In this document: one piece after another, positions 32,432-40,897 of the stretch
How positions within the stretch are numbered: position 1 is the stretch's first letter
Layout: the number at the start of each line of letters is the position of its first letter
Source: Caulobacter segnis
Lineage (GTDB): Bacteria > Pseudomonadota > Alphaproteobacteria > Caulobacterales > Caulobacteraceae
Assembly: GCF_003243465.1 (NCBI RefSeq)
Contig: NZ_QFQZ01000039.1
Location: 1-42,750, forward strand
Length of the DNA: 42,750 nucleotides
Reading direction: 5' to 3'
Translations under genes and position numbers: made by a program
Notes under the pieces: generated by a model
Seen by the model: the letters and a program-made list of their open reading frames with translations, nothing else
Database searches by the model: none
Told to the model about the DNA's origin: nothing

Positions 32432-33583
32432 ATGGACGAAGAAACCCGCCTGATCCGCACGGGCCTGGCCAATCATACCCTGGCCAAGACGGTCAATCCG
32501 CCGATCCAACGGGGCTCGACCGTGCTGCTGCGCGATGCGGCATCGCTGTACGACGATGATCAGCTGACCTACGGCATCACAGGCCTCGCAACCCCCAGCG
32601 CCCTGCAGGCCGCCCTGGCCGACCTGGAAAGCGCCGAGGACGTCACGCTGTACCCCTCCGGCCTGGCGGCGATCACCGGGGCGTTGCTGGCGGTGCTGAA
32701 GGCGGGCGACGAGGTGCTGGTGGTCGACAGCGCCTACAAGCCGACCCGACGCTTCTGCGATCGGCTGCTCGCCCGTTTCGGCGTCACCACGACCTATTAC
32801 GACCCGGCCCTAGACGCCGACGCCCTGATGGCCCTGACGTCGCCGCGAACGCGGCTGATCGTGCTGGAGGCGCCGGGCTCTCTGACCTTCGAGATGCAGG
32901 ACATCCCCGCCATCGCCCAGGCGGCGAACGCGCGCGGGATCATGACCCTGATCGACAACACCTGGGCGGCCGGCTTCTACTTTAAGCCGCTCGCGCACGG
33001 CGTGACTCTCAGCGTCCAGGCGCTGACCAAATATGTCGGCGGTCACTCGGACTGCTTCATGGGCTCGGTCGCGACCTCGGACAAGGCGGTCGCGGCGCTG
33101 CTGGGCGAAGCCATGTGGGACATCGGCTGGTCGGTGTCGCCCGACGACGCCTACACCATGCTGCGGGGCTTAAGGACCCTAGCCACGCGCCTGCCCCGCC
33201 ATCAAGAAAACGGCCTGGAGGTGGCCCGCTGGCTGCAAGCGCGCCCGGAGGTGTCGCGCGTGCTGCACCCCGCCCTCCCCGACGATCCGGGTCATGCGAT
33301 CTGGAAGCGCGACTTCACCGGCGCCTGCGGCCTGTTCGGCGTGGTGCTGAAGCCCTGCACACAGAGCGCGGCCAAGGCTTTCCTCGATCGCCTCAAGCTG
33401 TTCGGCCTGGGCTTCTCGTGGGGCGGGTATGAGAGCCTCGCCTTGCACTGTGACCCGCAGCTGACGTTCCGCTCCATTCCAGTGAACCTGGAAGGGCCGC
33501 TGCTGCGGTTCCATGTGGGCCTGGAAGGCGTCGAAGACCTCAAGGCCGACCTCGCCCAAGCTTTCGAAGCCTTGAGCGCCTGA
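32432..33583 (+). CDS. metC: cystathionine beta-lyase
   Basis: A 383-residue PLP enzyme of the Cys/Met metabolism family, which splits cystathionine to homocysteine, pyruvate and ammonia. The PLP lysine is Lys200 in SVQALTKYVGGHSD; other motifs are TYGITGLATPSALQAALADL near residue 48, LYPSGLAAITGALLA near 72 and DNTWAAGFYFKPL near 171. The end (GLGFSWGGYESLALH) is the MetC form. It begins 15 bp after sseA and is probably co-transcribed. Confidence 0.92.
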   Translation: MDEETRLIRTGLANHTLAKTVNPPIQRGSTVLLRDAASLYDDDQLTYGITGLATPSALQAALADLESAEDVTLYPSGLAAITGALLAVLKAGDEVLVVDSAYKPTRRFCDRLLARFGVTTTYYDPALDADALMALTSPRTRLIVLEAPGSLTFEMQDIPAIAQAANARGIMTLIDNTWAAGFYFKPLAHGVTLSVQALTKYVGGHSDCFMGSVATSDKAVAALLGEAMWDIGWSVSPDDAYTMLRGLRTLATRLPRHQENGLEVARWLQARPEVSRVLHPALPDDPGHAIWKRDFTGACGLFGVVLKPCTQSAAKAFLDRLKLFGLGFSWGGYESLALHCDPQLTFRSIPVNLEGPLLRFHVGLEGVEDLKADLAQAFEALSA

Positions 33584-33684
33584 CGTCGCCGCGAAGCGTT
33601 CGCCACGATCAGAACTTGCAATAATCGCCTTCTCGCCTCTGATATCGTCGCGTGAATATCGCGCGCGCAATTCGGGGACTGTCC

Positions 33685-34149
33685 ATGGCGCTCTATCTCT
33701 TCGCGCTGCTGATCGGATTGGTCGCGGGCTTGCGGGCGATGACCGCGCCAGCGGCCGTCGCCTGGGCGGCTCGGCTGGGCTGGCTGCCCCTCCCCGGCTG
33801 GCCGCTGGCTTGGCTGGGAGGCCTTGTACCTGTCCTTATCCTCACCGCCTTGGCGGCGCTGGAGCTGGTCGGTGACCAACTCCCCCAGACACCGAGCCGA
33901 AAGGTCCCTCCGCAGTTCGCGACTCGCGTCGCCACGGGCGCCTTCAGCGGCGGCGCCCTGATGATGCCGAGCGGTCACTGGCTGCGCGGCGCCGCGATCG
34001 GCGCGCTGGGGGCGGTGATCGGGACCCTGGGCGGGGCCGAGGTCCGCGCACGTCTGGCCGCCCGGTTCGGCCATGATCGGCCGGCGGCGCTGATCGAAGA
34101 CGCCATCGCCATCGGCGGCGCCCTGGCGATTGTAGCTTTGGCCCGATGA
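33685..34149 (+). CDS. DUF4126 family membrane protein
   Basis: A 154-residue protein made mostly of membrane helices: LYLFALLIGLVAGLRAMTAP, LAWLGGLVPVLILTALAALE, and two further segments near the C-terminus (GAAIGALGAVIGTLGG and AIAIGGALAIVALA). A short cytosolic part (DQLPQTPSRKVPPQFATRV) is the family mark. The ATG at 33685 is preceded by GGGGA; an upstream GTG at 33652 is less likely. The stop overlaps the next gene by 4 bp (ATGA), so it is coupled to a flavoprotein. Function unknown. Confidence 0.82.
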   Translation: MALYLFALLIGLVAGLRAMTAPAAVAWAARLGWLPLPGWPLAWLGGLVPVLILTALAALELVGDQLPQTPSRKVPPQFATRVATGAFSGGALMMPSGHWLRGAAIGALGAVIGTLGGAEVRARLAARFGHDRPAALIEDAIAIGGALAIVALAR

Positions 34150-35528
34150 GCGCGCCGCAGCGCTTCGACGCCATCATTATCGGCGCCGGCCAGGCCGGCC
34201 CATCGCTGGCCGGTCGCTTGACCGCCGCGGGCCAATCCGTGGCCGTTGTCGAGCGCAAGGACTTCGGCGGCACCTGCGTGAACACCGGCTGCATGCCGAC
34301 CAAGACCCTGGTCGCCAGCGCCTATGCGGCGCATCTGGCGCGTCGCGCCGAGGACTATGGCGTCGTGCTTGAGGGCCCCGTCGGCGTCGACATGAAACGC
34401 GTCTGGGCGCGACAGCAGGCCGTGGTCAAGAACGCGCGCGGCGGGGTCGAGACCTGGCTGCGCGGCATGACGGGCTGCACGGTGTTTCAAGGCCACGCCC
34501 GGTTCGAATGCGCCGACACCCTCCGCGTGGGCGACGACCTGCTCGCCGCGCCGAAGATCTTCCTGAACGTCGGCGGCCGCGCCAACGTCCCGGAGATGCC
34601 GGGCGTCGACGATGTGCCCTATCTCACCAATGTCGGCATGATGCAGGTCGACGCCCTGCCCGAGCACCTCGTGATCGTCGGCGGCAGCTACATCGGGTTG
34701 GAGTTCGCCCAGATGTTCCGCCGGTTCGGCAGTCAGGTGACGGTCGTCGAGATGGGGCCGCGGCTGATTGGCCGAGAAGATCCGGAGATTTCCGACGCCA
34801 TCCGCGAGATCCTGGAGGCCGAGGGGATCACCGTCCGGCTCAACGCCGAATGCATCCGCTTTTCCCCGCACGACGACGGTGTCTGCGTGCATGTCACCTG
34901 CAAGGTGGGCGAGCCGCAGGTGACCGGATCGCATGTGCTGCTGGCGGTCGGACGCCGGCCGAACACCGACGACCTGAACCTGGCCGCCGCCGGGGTCCAG
35001 ACGGATAAGCGCGGCTACGTCGTGGTCGACGAACAGTTGCGGACCAACGTCCCGGGGATCTGGGCGATGGGCGACTGCAACGGCAAGGGCGCCTTCACCC
35101 ACACCGCCTATAACGATTTCGAGATCGTCGCCGCCAACCTACTGGACGACGACCCGCGCAAGGTCAGCGACCGGATCGCCTGCTACGGCCTGTTCATCGA
35201 TCCGCCGCTGGGCCGGGTCGGCATGACCGAGGCCGAGGCCCGGGCCACGGGTCGCCCGCTGCTGGTCGGCAAGCGGCCGATGACCCGCGTGGGGCGCGCG
35301 GTCGAGAAGGGCGAAACGAAGGGCTTCATGAAGGTGGTCGTCGACGCCGAGACCAAACAGATCCTGGGCGCGGCGATCCTGGGCCTGAACGGCGACGAGG
35401 CGATCCACGGCATGATCGACCTGATGTACGCCAAGGCGCCGTACACGGTGATCTCGCGGGCGGTGCACATCCACCCGACGGTGTCGGAACTGATCCCGAC
35501 GATGCTGCAAGAGCTCAAGCCCGCATAG
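34146..35528 (+). CDS. mercuric-reductase-like FAD/NAD disulfide oxidoreductase
   Basis: A 460-residue pyridine nucleotide-disulfide oxidoreductase. The FAD site is IIGAGQAGPSLAGRL near residue 11, the redox pair is Cys44 and Cys49 in GGTCVNTGCMPTKTL, the NAD site is IVGGSYIGLEFAQMF near 178, and the C-terminal interface has HIHPTVSELIPTML with the catalytic His. The N-terminal mercury-binding domain and the C-terminal Cys pair of true mercuric reductase are absent, so it is not expected to reduce mercury. It overlaps the DUF4126 gene by 4 bp. The physiological substrate is unknown. Confidence 0.87.
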   Translation: MSAPQRFDAIIIGAGQAGPSLAGRLTAAGQSVAVVERKDFGGTCVNTGCMPTKTLVASAYAAHLARRAEDYGVVLEGPVGVDMKRVWARQQAVVKNARGGVETWLRGMTGCTVFQGHARFECADTLRVGDDLLAAPKIFLNVGGRANVPEMPGVDDVPYLTNVGMMQVDALPEHLVIVGGSYIGLEFAQMFRRFGSQVTVVEMGPRLIGREDPEISDAIREILEAEGITVRLNAECIRFSPHDDGVCVHVTCKVGEPQVTGSHVLLAVGRRPNTDDLNLAAAGVQTDKRGYVVVDEQLRTNVPGIWAMGDCNGKGAFTHTAYNDFEIVAANLLDDDPRKVSDRIACYGLFIDPPLGRVGMTEAEARATGRPLLVGKRPMTRVGRAVEKGETKGFMKVVVDAETKQILGAAILGLNGDEAIHGMIDLMYAKAPYTVISRAVHIHPTVSELIPTMLQELKPA

Positions 35529-35614
35529 CTTCAGATTTTGTCCGACCGGCCTTCAGATGAAATAGAACCTGTTCCGGTTGCGATAGGTGAGCGCGTCCCC
35601 AGATAGCTGGCAGA

Positions 35615-35633
35615 CGCCGACGGAGGGTCGGCG
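35615..35633 (+). other. leader hairpin upstream of the ene-reductase gene
   Basis: CGCCGAC (35615-35621) pairs with GTCGGCG (35627-35633) around a GGAGG loop, ending 24 bp before the ATG at 35658. Further upstream, near 35567-35576, GAACCTGTTC is a small palindrome. The loop looks like a ribosome binding site but is too far from the ATG. Either could be regulatory; neither matches a known class. Confidence 0.35.
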
Positions 35634-35657
35634 CCCCTATCCAAGGGACAGTCTCGG

Positions 35658-36734
35658 ATGCCCAATCTGTTCGACCCGCTGCGCGTCGGCGATCTCAACC
35701 TGCCCAATCGCGCCGTCATGGCGCCGCTGACCCGGCTGCGCGCCGGTCCGACCCACATCCCCAACGCCCTGATGGCCGAGTACTACGCCCAGCGCGCTTC
35801 GGCCGGCCTGCTGATCAGCGAGGGCGTCCCCGTTTCGCCGCAGGGCGTGGGTTACGCCGGCGTTCCGGGCATCTGGTCGAAAGAGCAGACCGAAGCCTGG
35901 AAGCAGGTCACCAAGGCCGTGCACGACAAGGGCGGCCGCATCTTCATGCAGATCTGGCACGTCGGTCGGATCTCCGATCCCGAGCTGCTGAACGGCGAGC
36001 TTCCGGTCGCGCCCAGCGCCATCGCCGCCAAGGGTCATGTCAGCCTGCTGCGCCCGCAGCGCGACTACCCCACCCCGCGCGCCCTTTCGACCGAGGAGGT
36101 CGCCGGCGTGGTCGAGGCCTTCCGCCAGGGCGCGCAGAACGCCCAGGCCGCCGGCTTCGACGGCGTGCAGCTGCACGGCGCCAACGGCTATCTGCTCGAC
36201 CAATTCCTGCAGGACGGCAGCAACCAGCGCACCGACCAGTACGGCGGCTCTATCGAGAACCGCGCCCGCCTGTTGCTGGAAGCCACGGACGCGGCGATCT
36301 CGGTGTTCGGCGCCGGTCGCGTCGGCGTGCACTTGGCGCCGCGCGCCGACAGCCACTCGATGGGCGACAGCAACCTCGCCGCGACCTTCGGCTATGTCGC
36401 CAAGGCCCTGGGCGAGCGCAAGATCGGCTTCGTCTCGGCCCGTGAATACGAGGCGGCCGACAGCCTGGGGCCGGACCTGAAGAAGGCCTTCGGCGGCGTC
36501 TACATCGCCAACGAGAAGTTCGATCTGGCCAGCGCCAACGCCGCGATCCAAGCCGGAAAGGCAGACGCCATAGCCTTCGGCAAGGCCTATATCGCCAATC
36601 CGGACCTGGTGGAGCGGCTAAAGGCGGGCGCCGCGCTGAACACGCCCGATCCGACCACCTTTTACGGCTTCGAGAACGGCTCGCGCGGTTACACCGACTA
36701 TCCGACGCTTCAACAGGTAGGCGAGCCCGCCTAA
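35658..36734 (+). CDS. alkene reductase (Old Yellow Enzyme family)
   Basis: A 358-residue FMN flavoprotein that reduces activated C=C bonds with NADPH, and in relatives N-ethylmaleimide or nitrate esters. Substrate-binding His173 and Asn176 are in QLHGANGYLLDQFLQ. Other marks are RAVMAPLTRLRA near residue 18, IWHVGRISDPEL near 99 and TDQYGGSIENRARLLLEA near 195. It is a single gene; a hairpin follows its stop at 36746-36779 before the convergent FAD protein gene. Similar genes are often under control of a TetR-type repressor; none is adjacent here. Confidence 0.92.
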   Translation: MPNLFDPLRVGDLNLPNRAVMAPLTRLRAGPTHIPNALMAEYYAQRASAGLLISEGVPVSPQGVGYAGVPGIWSKEQTEAWKQVTKAVHDKGGRIFMQIWHVGRISDPELLNGELPVAPSAIAAKGHVSLLRPQRDYPTPRALSTEEVAGVVEAFRQGAQNAQAAGFDGVQLHGANGYLLDQFLQDGSNQRTDQYGGSIENRARLLLEATDAAISVFGAGRVGVHLAPRADSHSMGDSNLAATFGYVAKALGERKIGFVSAREYEAADSLGPDLKKAFGGVYIANEKFDLASANAAIQAGKADAIAFGKAYIANPDLVERLKAGAALNTPDPTTFYGFENGSRGYTDYPTLQQVGEPA

Positions 36735-36745
36735 GCGGCAAACCG

Positions 36746-36779
36746 TCGTCCCGGATCGCTGGCCGAGCGTCCGGGACGA
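36746..36779. terminator. bidirectional hairpin between convergent genes
   Basis: CGTCCCGGA (36747-36755) pairs with TCCGGGACG (36770-36778), extended inward by CGCT/AGCG with one bulged base. It lies between the ends of the ene-reductase and FAD protein genes. There is no strong T-run on either strand. Confidence 0.6.
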
Positions 36780-36782
36780 TGA

Positions 36783-38423
36783 TTAGGCGGCCGGGATCAG
36801 CCCCTCAGCCACATACTGCCCGGCTACCGCTTCGGCGACCTTGATGCCGTCGACCGCCGCCGAAAGGATGCCGCCAGCATAGCCTGCGCCTTCGCCGGCG
36901 GGATAGAGGCCGGCGGTGTTCAGGCTCTGGAAGTCCTTGCCGCGCGTGATGCGCACCGGCGAGGACGTCCGGGTCTCGACTCCGGTCAGCACCACGTCCG
37001 GATGGTCGTAGCCCGGGATCTGGCGGCCGAAGACCGGCAACGCCTCACGCATCGCCTCGATGGCGAACGGCGGCAGGCATCTCGCGAGATCGGTCAGGTG
37101 GACGCCTGGCTTGTAGGACGGCGTCACCGCTCCGAATTCGGTCGAGGGCCGGCCCGCCAGGAAGTCCCCGACCAGTTGCCCCGGCGCCTTGTAGGTCCCG
37201 CCGCCAGCCTCGAACGCCAGGCTCTCCCACTTGCGCTGGAACTCGACCCCGGCCAGCGGATGGCCCGGATAGTCCTGCTCGGGATTGATGTCGACGACGA
37301 AGCCGGAATTGGCGTTCCGCTCGTTGCGCGAATACTGGCTCATGCCGTTGGTCACGACGCGGCCCGCCTCCGAGGTCGCCGCGACCACCGTGCCGCCCGG
37401 GCACATGCAGAAGCTGTAGACCGTCCGCCCGTTCTTGGCGTGGTGCGAGATGGCGTAAGCCGCGGCGCCAAGGTCCTTGTGACCGGCGCAATCGCCAAAG
37501 CGCGCGCGGTCGATCCACGACTGCGGATGCTCGATCCGCACGCCGATCGAGAACGGCTTGGCCTCGATGTGGACGCCGCGATCGTACAGCACCTGGAAGG
37601 TGTCGCGCGAGCTATGACCCAGGGCCATGACCACGTGGTGCGCCGGCAGGTAGCCGTGACCGGCGATATGCAGTCCCCTGATCCGGCGGACGCCGTCCTC
37701 GCCGACCGCGATGTCGAAGTCCTCGACCCGGTGCTGCCAGCGATATTCGCCGCCCAGGCTCTCGATCAGGGCGCGCATGTTCTCGACCATGTGCACCAGG
37801 CGGAAGGTGCCGATGTGCGGGTGGGCCTCGGTCAGGATCTCCTCCGGCGCACCGGCCTTGACGAACTCTTCCAGGACCTTGCGGCCCAGGAAGCGCGGAT
37901 CCTTGATCTGGCTGTAGAGCTTGCCGTCCGAGAAGGTCCCCGCCCCGCCCTCGCCGAACTGGACGTTGGACTCCGGGTTCAGCTCACTGCGCCGCCAGAG
38001 ACCCCAGGTGTCCTTGGTCCGCTCGCGCACGACCTTGCCGCGATCGACGATGATCGGCTTCAAGCCCATCTGGGCCAGGATCAGGCCGGCGAACAGGCCG
38101 CAGGGCCCCGCGCCGATGACAACGGGACGCGGACCGTCGAAGCCCTCCGGCGCCTTGGCCACGAACCTGTAGCTCGTGTCGGGCGTCACGCGGACATGGT
38201 GGTCGCCCTCGAAGCGGCGCAGGACGGCCGCTTCGTCCCGCAGCACGACATCGACTGAATAGACCATCAGAATCGCCGACTTCCGACGCGCGTCGTTGGC
38301 GCGGCGGGCGATCTGGTAGCTCACCAGCTCATCGGCCTCGATCCCCAGGCGAGCGACAATGGCCGGCGCCATGGCCTCCGGCGGATGGTCCAGCGGCAGC
38401 TTCAGTTCCGAAATACGCAGCAT
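36783..38423 (-). CDS. FAD-dependent dehydrogenase (COG2509 family)
   Basis: A 546-residue flavoprotein. An N-terminal domain of about 95 residues precedes the FAD site VIGAGPCGLFAGLILAQMG near residue 101. Further family marks are SNVQFGEGGAGTFSDGKLYS near 155, the loop VVMALGHSSRDTF and the C-terminal PAGEGAGYAGGILSAAVDG that closes the FAD pocket. FCMCPGGTVV near 335 holds the conserved Cys pair. The substrate is unknown; members are annotated as NAD(utilising) dehydrogenases. It is downstream of the GH95 gene on the same strand with a 49-bp gap, and convergent with the ene-reductase gene. Confidence 0.87.
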   Translation of the reverse strand: MLRISELKLPLDHPPEAMAPAIVARLGIEADELVSYQIARRANDARRKSAILMVYSVDVVLRDEAAVLRRFEGDHHVRVTPDTSYRFVAKAPEGFDGPRPVVIGAGPCGLFAGLILAQMGLKPIIVDRGKVVRERTKDTWGLWRRSELNPESNVQFGEGGAGTFSDGKLYSQIKDPRFLGRKVLEEFVKAGAPEEILTEAHPHIGTFRLVHMVENMRALIESLGGEYRWQHRVEDFDIAVGEDGVRRIRGLHIAGHGYLPAHHVVMALGHSSRDTFQVLYDRGVHIEAKPFSIGVRIEHPQSWIDRARFGDCAGHKDLGAAAYAISHHAKNGRTVYSFCMCPGGTVVAATSEAGRVVTNGMSQYSRNERNANSGFVVDINPEQDYPGHPLAGVEFQRKWESLAFEAGGGTYKAPGQLVGDFLAGRPSTEFGAVTPSYKPGVHLTDLARCLPPFAIEAMREALPVFGRQIPGYDHPDVVLTGVETRTSSPVRITRGKDFQSLNTAGLYPAGEGAGYAGGILSAAVDGIKVAEAVAGQYVAEGLIPAA

Positions 38424-38472
38424 GGGGCGGGTCTTAGCTAAAGTTCGGCCGCCGCGCCATCCATGCGCTCGG

Positions 38473-40812
38473 CTAGGCGGCCCGAGTCAGAACGCCATCG
38501 CGGAGCACCAGGCGCGCCGTCTGGCCCTTACGAAGCGCGAGGCTCAGGCTTGACCCGGCCAGCACCACGGTGTGTCGGCCGTCCGCACTGGCCGTCAGCA
38601 CCGCCTCGGCCAGCTTGCCCCCCGCCCAGCGGACATCGACGCCGACCGCGCCGCGCGCCCGCAGACCCTTGATATGGCCGGTAGGCCAGGCCGACGGCAG
38701 GGCCGGCAGCAGATAGATCCGGTCGTTGCGGCTCTGCAGGATCATCTCCGTCATGCCCGAAGTCCCACCGAAATTGCCGTCGATCTGGAACGGCGGGTGG
38801 GCGTCGAACATGTTGGGATAGGTGCGCTCCGGTCCCAGCAGCAGCCGCAGTATGCCGTGGGCGTGATCGCCCTCGCCCAGCCGCGCCCACAGGTTCAGCC
38901 TCCAGGCGATCGCCCAGCCGGTCGAGAGATCGCCCCGCGTCACCAAGGTCCTCCTGGCCGCCTCTGCCAGCTTCAGCGTCGTGTCGATCGCGATCTGGTC
39001 CGACGGGAACAGGCCATAGAGATGAGAGACGTGCCGGTGGTGGATGTCGGGCGCGTCGGCGTCCCAATCCTCCTGCCACTCCTGGAGTTGCCCGTCCTTG
39101 CCGATCCTGTACGGCGCCAGCTTGTCGCGCGCCGCCTTCAGTTCGGCGACGAAGGCGGGATCCGCGCCGAGGACAGCCTCGGCCCTCAGGCAGTTGTCGA
39201 ACAGGTCGCGGATGATCGCCTGGTCCATGGTCGGGCCCGCCACGATCGAGGCGCCGTGGCCATGGTCGTTCTCGGGCGAGAGCGAGGGATTGGTGACCAG
39301 CACCCCGAACTTGGGATCCACTACCAGGGTGTCGAGGAAGAACCGCGCCGAGCCCTTCATCAGCGGATAGACGCGCGCCAGATAGGCCCGGTCGCGGCCA
39401 TAGTCGTAGTGGTCCCACAGGTGCTTGCACAACCACGCGCCGCCGGTCGGCCAGACGCCCCACGGCGCGCCATCCACGGGCGCGGTCGCTCGCCAGAGGT
39501 CGGTATTGTGGTGCGCCACCCAGCCCCGCGCGCCGTACATCGCCTGGGCGGTCCGCGCGCCGGTCTCCGACAGATCCTTCACCAGAGCGACCAACGGCGC
39601 GACCGTCTCCGGCAGGTTCCCCGGCTCGGCCGGCCAGTAGTTCATCTGGGTGTTGATGTTGATCGTGTACTTGCTGCCCCACGGCGCGGAAGGCTTGTCG
39701 TTCCAGACGCCTTGCAGGTTCGCGGCCTGGCTTCCGGTGCGCGAACAGGCGATCAGCAGATAGCGGCCGTACTGGTAGTACAGCGCCGCCAACGATGGGT
39801 CGTCGGTCGTCGGCGAGGCCTTGATCCGCTCGTCGGTCGGCAGGAGATCGGCGCGTGTGCGGCCGAAGTCGACGTCCACGCGCCGGAACAGGCCGCGATG
39901 ATCGGCCTGGTGATCGGCGAGGATCTTCGCCCAAGGTTTGCGCGACAGCTTCGCCAGCGTCGTCTTGTTCAGAGCGGTCGGATCGCCCGAGACGTCATCA
40001 TAGCGGCGGTAGCTGGTGGCCGCGGCGATCAGCAAAACGACCTCGTCGGCGTCGCGGATCGACAAGACCCCGCCCTGCCCGCTCACCCGTCCGCCCTTGG
40101 CGCGAACATCGACGCGGCACTCGAACCTGAGCTTGGCGACTATGCCTTGCTGGCTGTCGTTGGCGCCGGACAGCACCAGGCTACGCCCCTCGACCGCCGC
40201 CTCCGGCTTGGACAGCAGCGGCGAGGCGAAGCTAAGATCGAGGTTGATCGCGCCGCGCCCACTCGCCGCCAGGCGTACGGCGATCACGCCGTCAGGCGCG
40301 CTGGCGATGACTTCGCGAACATGATCGACGCCGCCCGCCGTGAAGCGCGTAATGGCGATGGCGCCATCGAGATCGAGCTCTCGGACATAGCGAGTCGGTT
40401 CGACCAGTCCCGGAAAGTCCAGCTTAAGGTCGCCGATCGTCTGGTAGGACATCTGCTTGCGCGGAACACCGACGAACTTGGCATCCGCGATCTGGGCGGC
40501 CTTGGCGTAGTCGCCTGAGTCGATCAGCCGGCGTATTTCCGGCAAGGCGGCGCGAGCTTCTGGATTGTCCGCCACATAAGGACCGCCCGCCCAGAGAGTG
40601 TCCTCGTTCAGCTGAAGCCGCTCGGCGGAGACACCGCCGAACACCATCGCGCCCAGCTTGCCCGAGCCGACCGGCAAGGCCTCGACCCATGTCTTGGCCG
40701 GTTGGCGATACCAGAGCCGGAGAGGCGCCACCGCCCCGGCGCGGGCCGAGGTGGCGGCCATGGCGGACGCGGCGCCCAGGGCCGCGAGCGTGGACCGTCG
40801 GGTCAAGGTCAT
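38473..40812 (-). CDS. GH95 family glycoside hydrolase (alpha-L-fucosidase type), Tat-exported
   Basis: A 779-residue inverting glycosidase. It begins with a twin-arginine signal (LTRRSTLAALGAASAMAA), so it is exported folded. The N-terminal beta domain has LPVGSGKLGAMVFGGVSAER. The (alpha/alpha)6 barrel has TQMNYWPAEPGNLPE, LSPENDHGHGASIVAGPTMD and PPFQIDGNFGGTSGMTEM, which hold the Asn pair, Glu and Asp used in the GH95 mechanism. Members remove alpha-1,2-fucose or alpha-L-galactose from plant polysaccharides. It follows the GH51 gene on the same strand, with a terminator 23 bp before its ATG; GGGAGG is the ribosome binding site. Confidence 0.92.
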   Translation of the reverse strand: MTLTRRSTLAALGAASAMAATSARAGAVAPLRLWYRQPAKTWVEALPVGSGKLGAMVFGGVSAERLQLNEDTLWAGGPYVADNPEARAALPEIRRLIDSGDYAKAAQIADAKFVGVPRKQMSYQTIGDLKLDFPGLVEPTRYVRELDLDGAIAITRFTAGGVDHVREVIASAPDGVIAVRLAASGRGAINLDLSFASPLLSKPEAAVEGRSLVLSGANDSQQGIVAKLRFECRVDVRAKGGRVSGQGGVLSIRDADEVVLLIAAATSYRRYDDVSGDPTALNKTTLAKLSRKPWAKILADHQADHRGLFRRVDVDFGRTRADLLPTDERIKASPTTDDPSLAALYYQYGRYLLIACSRTGSQAANLQGVWNDKPSAPWGSKYTININTQMNYWPAEPGNLPETVAPLVALVKDLSETGARTAQAMYGARGWVAHHNTDLWRATAPVDGAPWGVWPTGGAWLCKHLWDHYDYGRDRAYLARVYPLMKGSARFFLDTLVVDPKFGVLVTNPSLSPENDHGHGASIVAGPTMDQAIIRDLFDNCLRAEAVLGADPAFVAELKAARDKLAPYRIGKDGQLQEWQEDWDADAPDIHHRHVSHLYGLFPSDQIAIDTTLKLAEAARRTLVTRGDLSTGWAIAWRLNLWARLGEGDHAHGILRLLLGPERTYPNMFDAHPPFQIDGNFGGTSGMTEMILQSRNDRIYLLPALPSAWPTGHIKGLRARGAVGVDVRWAGGKLAEAVLTASADGRHTVVLAGSSLSLALRKGQTARLVLRDGVLTRAA

Positions 40813-40834
40813 GTCGCGAGCCTCCCAACACGCG

Positions 40835-40871
40835 AAAAGCCGGACGCGCCTTTCTTAAGGTCACGCCCGGC
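40835..40871 (-). terminator. terminator between GH51 and GH95 genes
   Basis: On the minus strand GCCGGGCGTG pairs with CGCGTCCGGC (ten pairs including two G-U) and is followed directly by TTTT (40838-40835). It lies 27 bp after the GH51 stop and 23 bp before the GH95 start. Confidence 0.7.
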
Positions 40872-40897
40872 CTTCTTTTAGATGGGCTTTTCGCCCC

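Noticed and set aside
38572..40518. 648-codon open frame on the plus strand
   Set aside because: It is the shadow of the GH95 gene, whose catalytic motifs and signal peptide are unmistakable.
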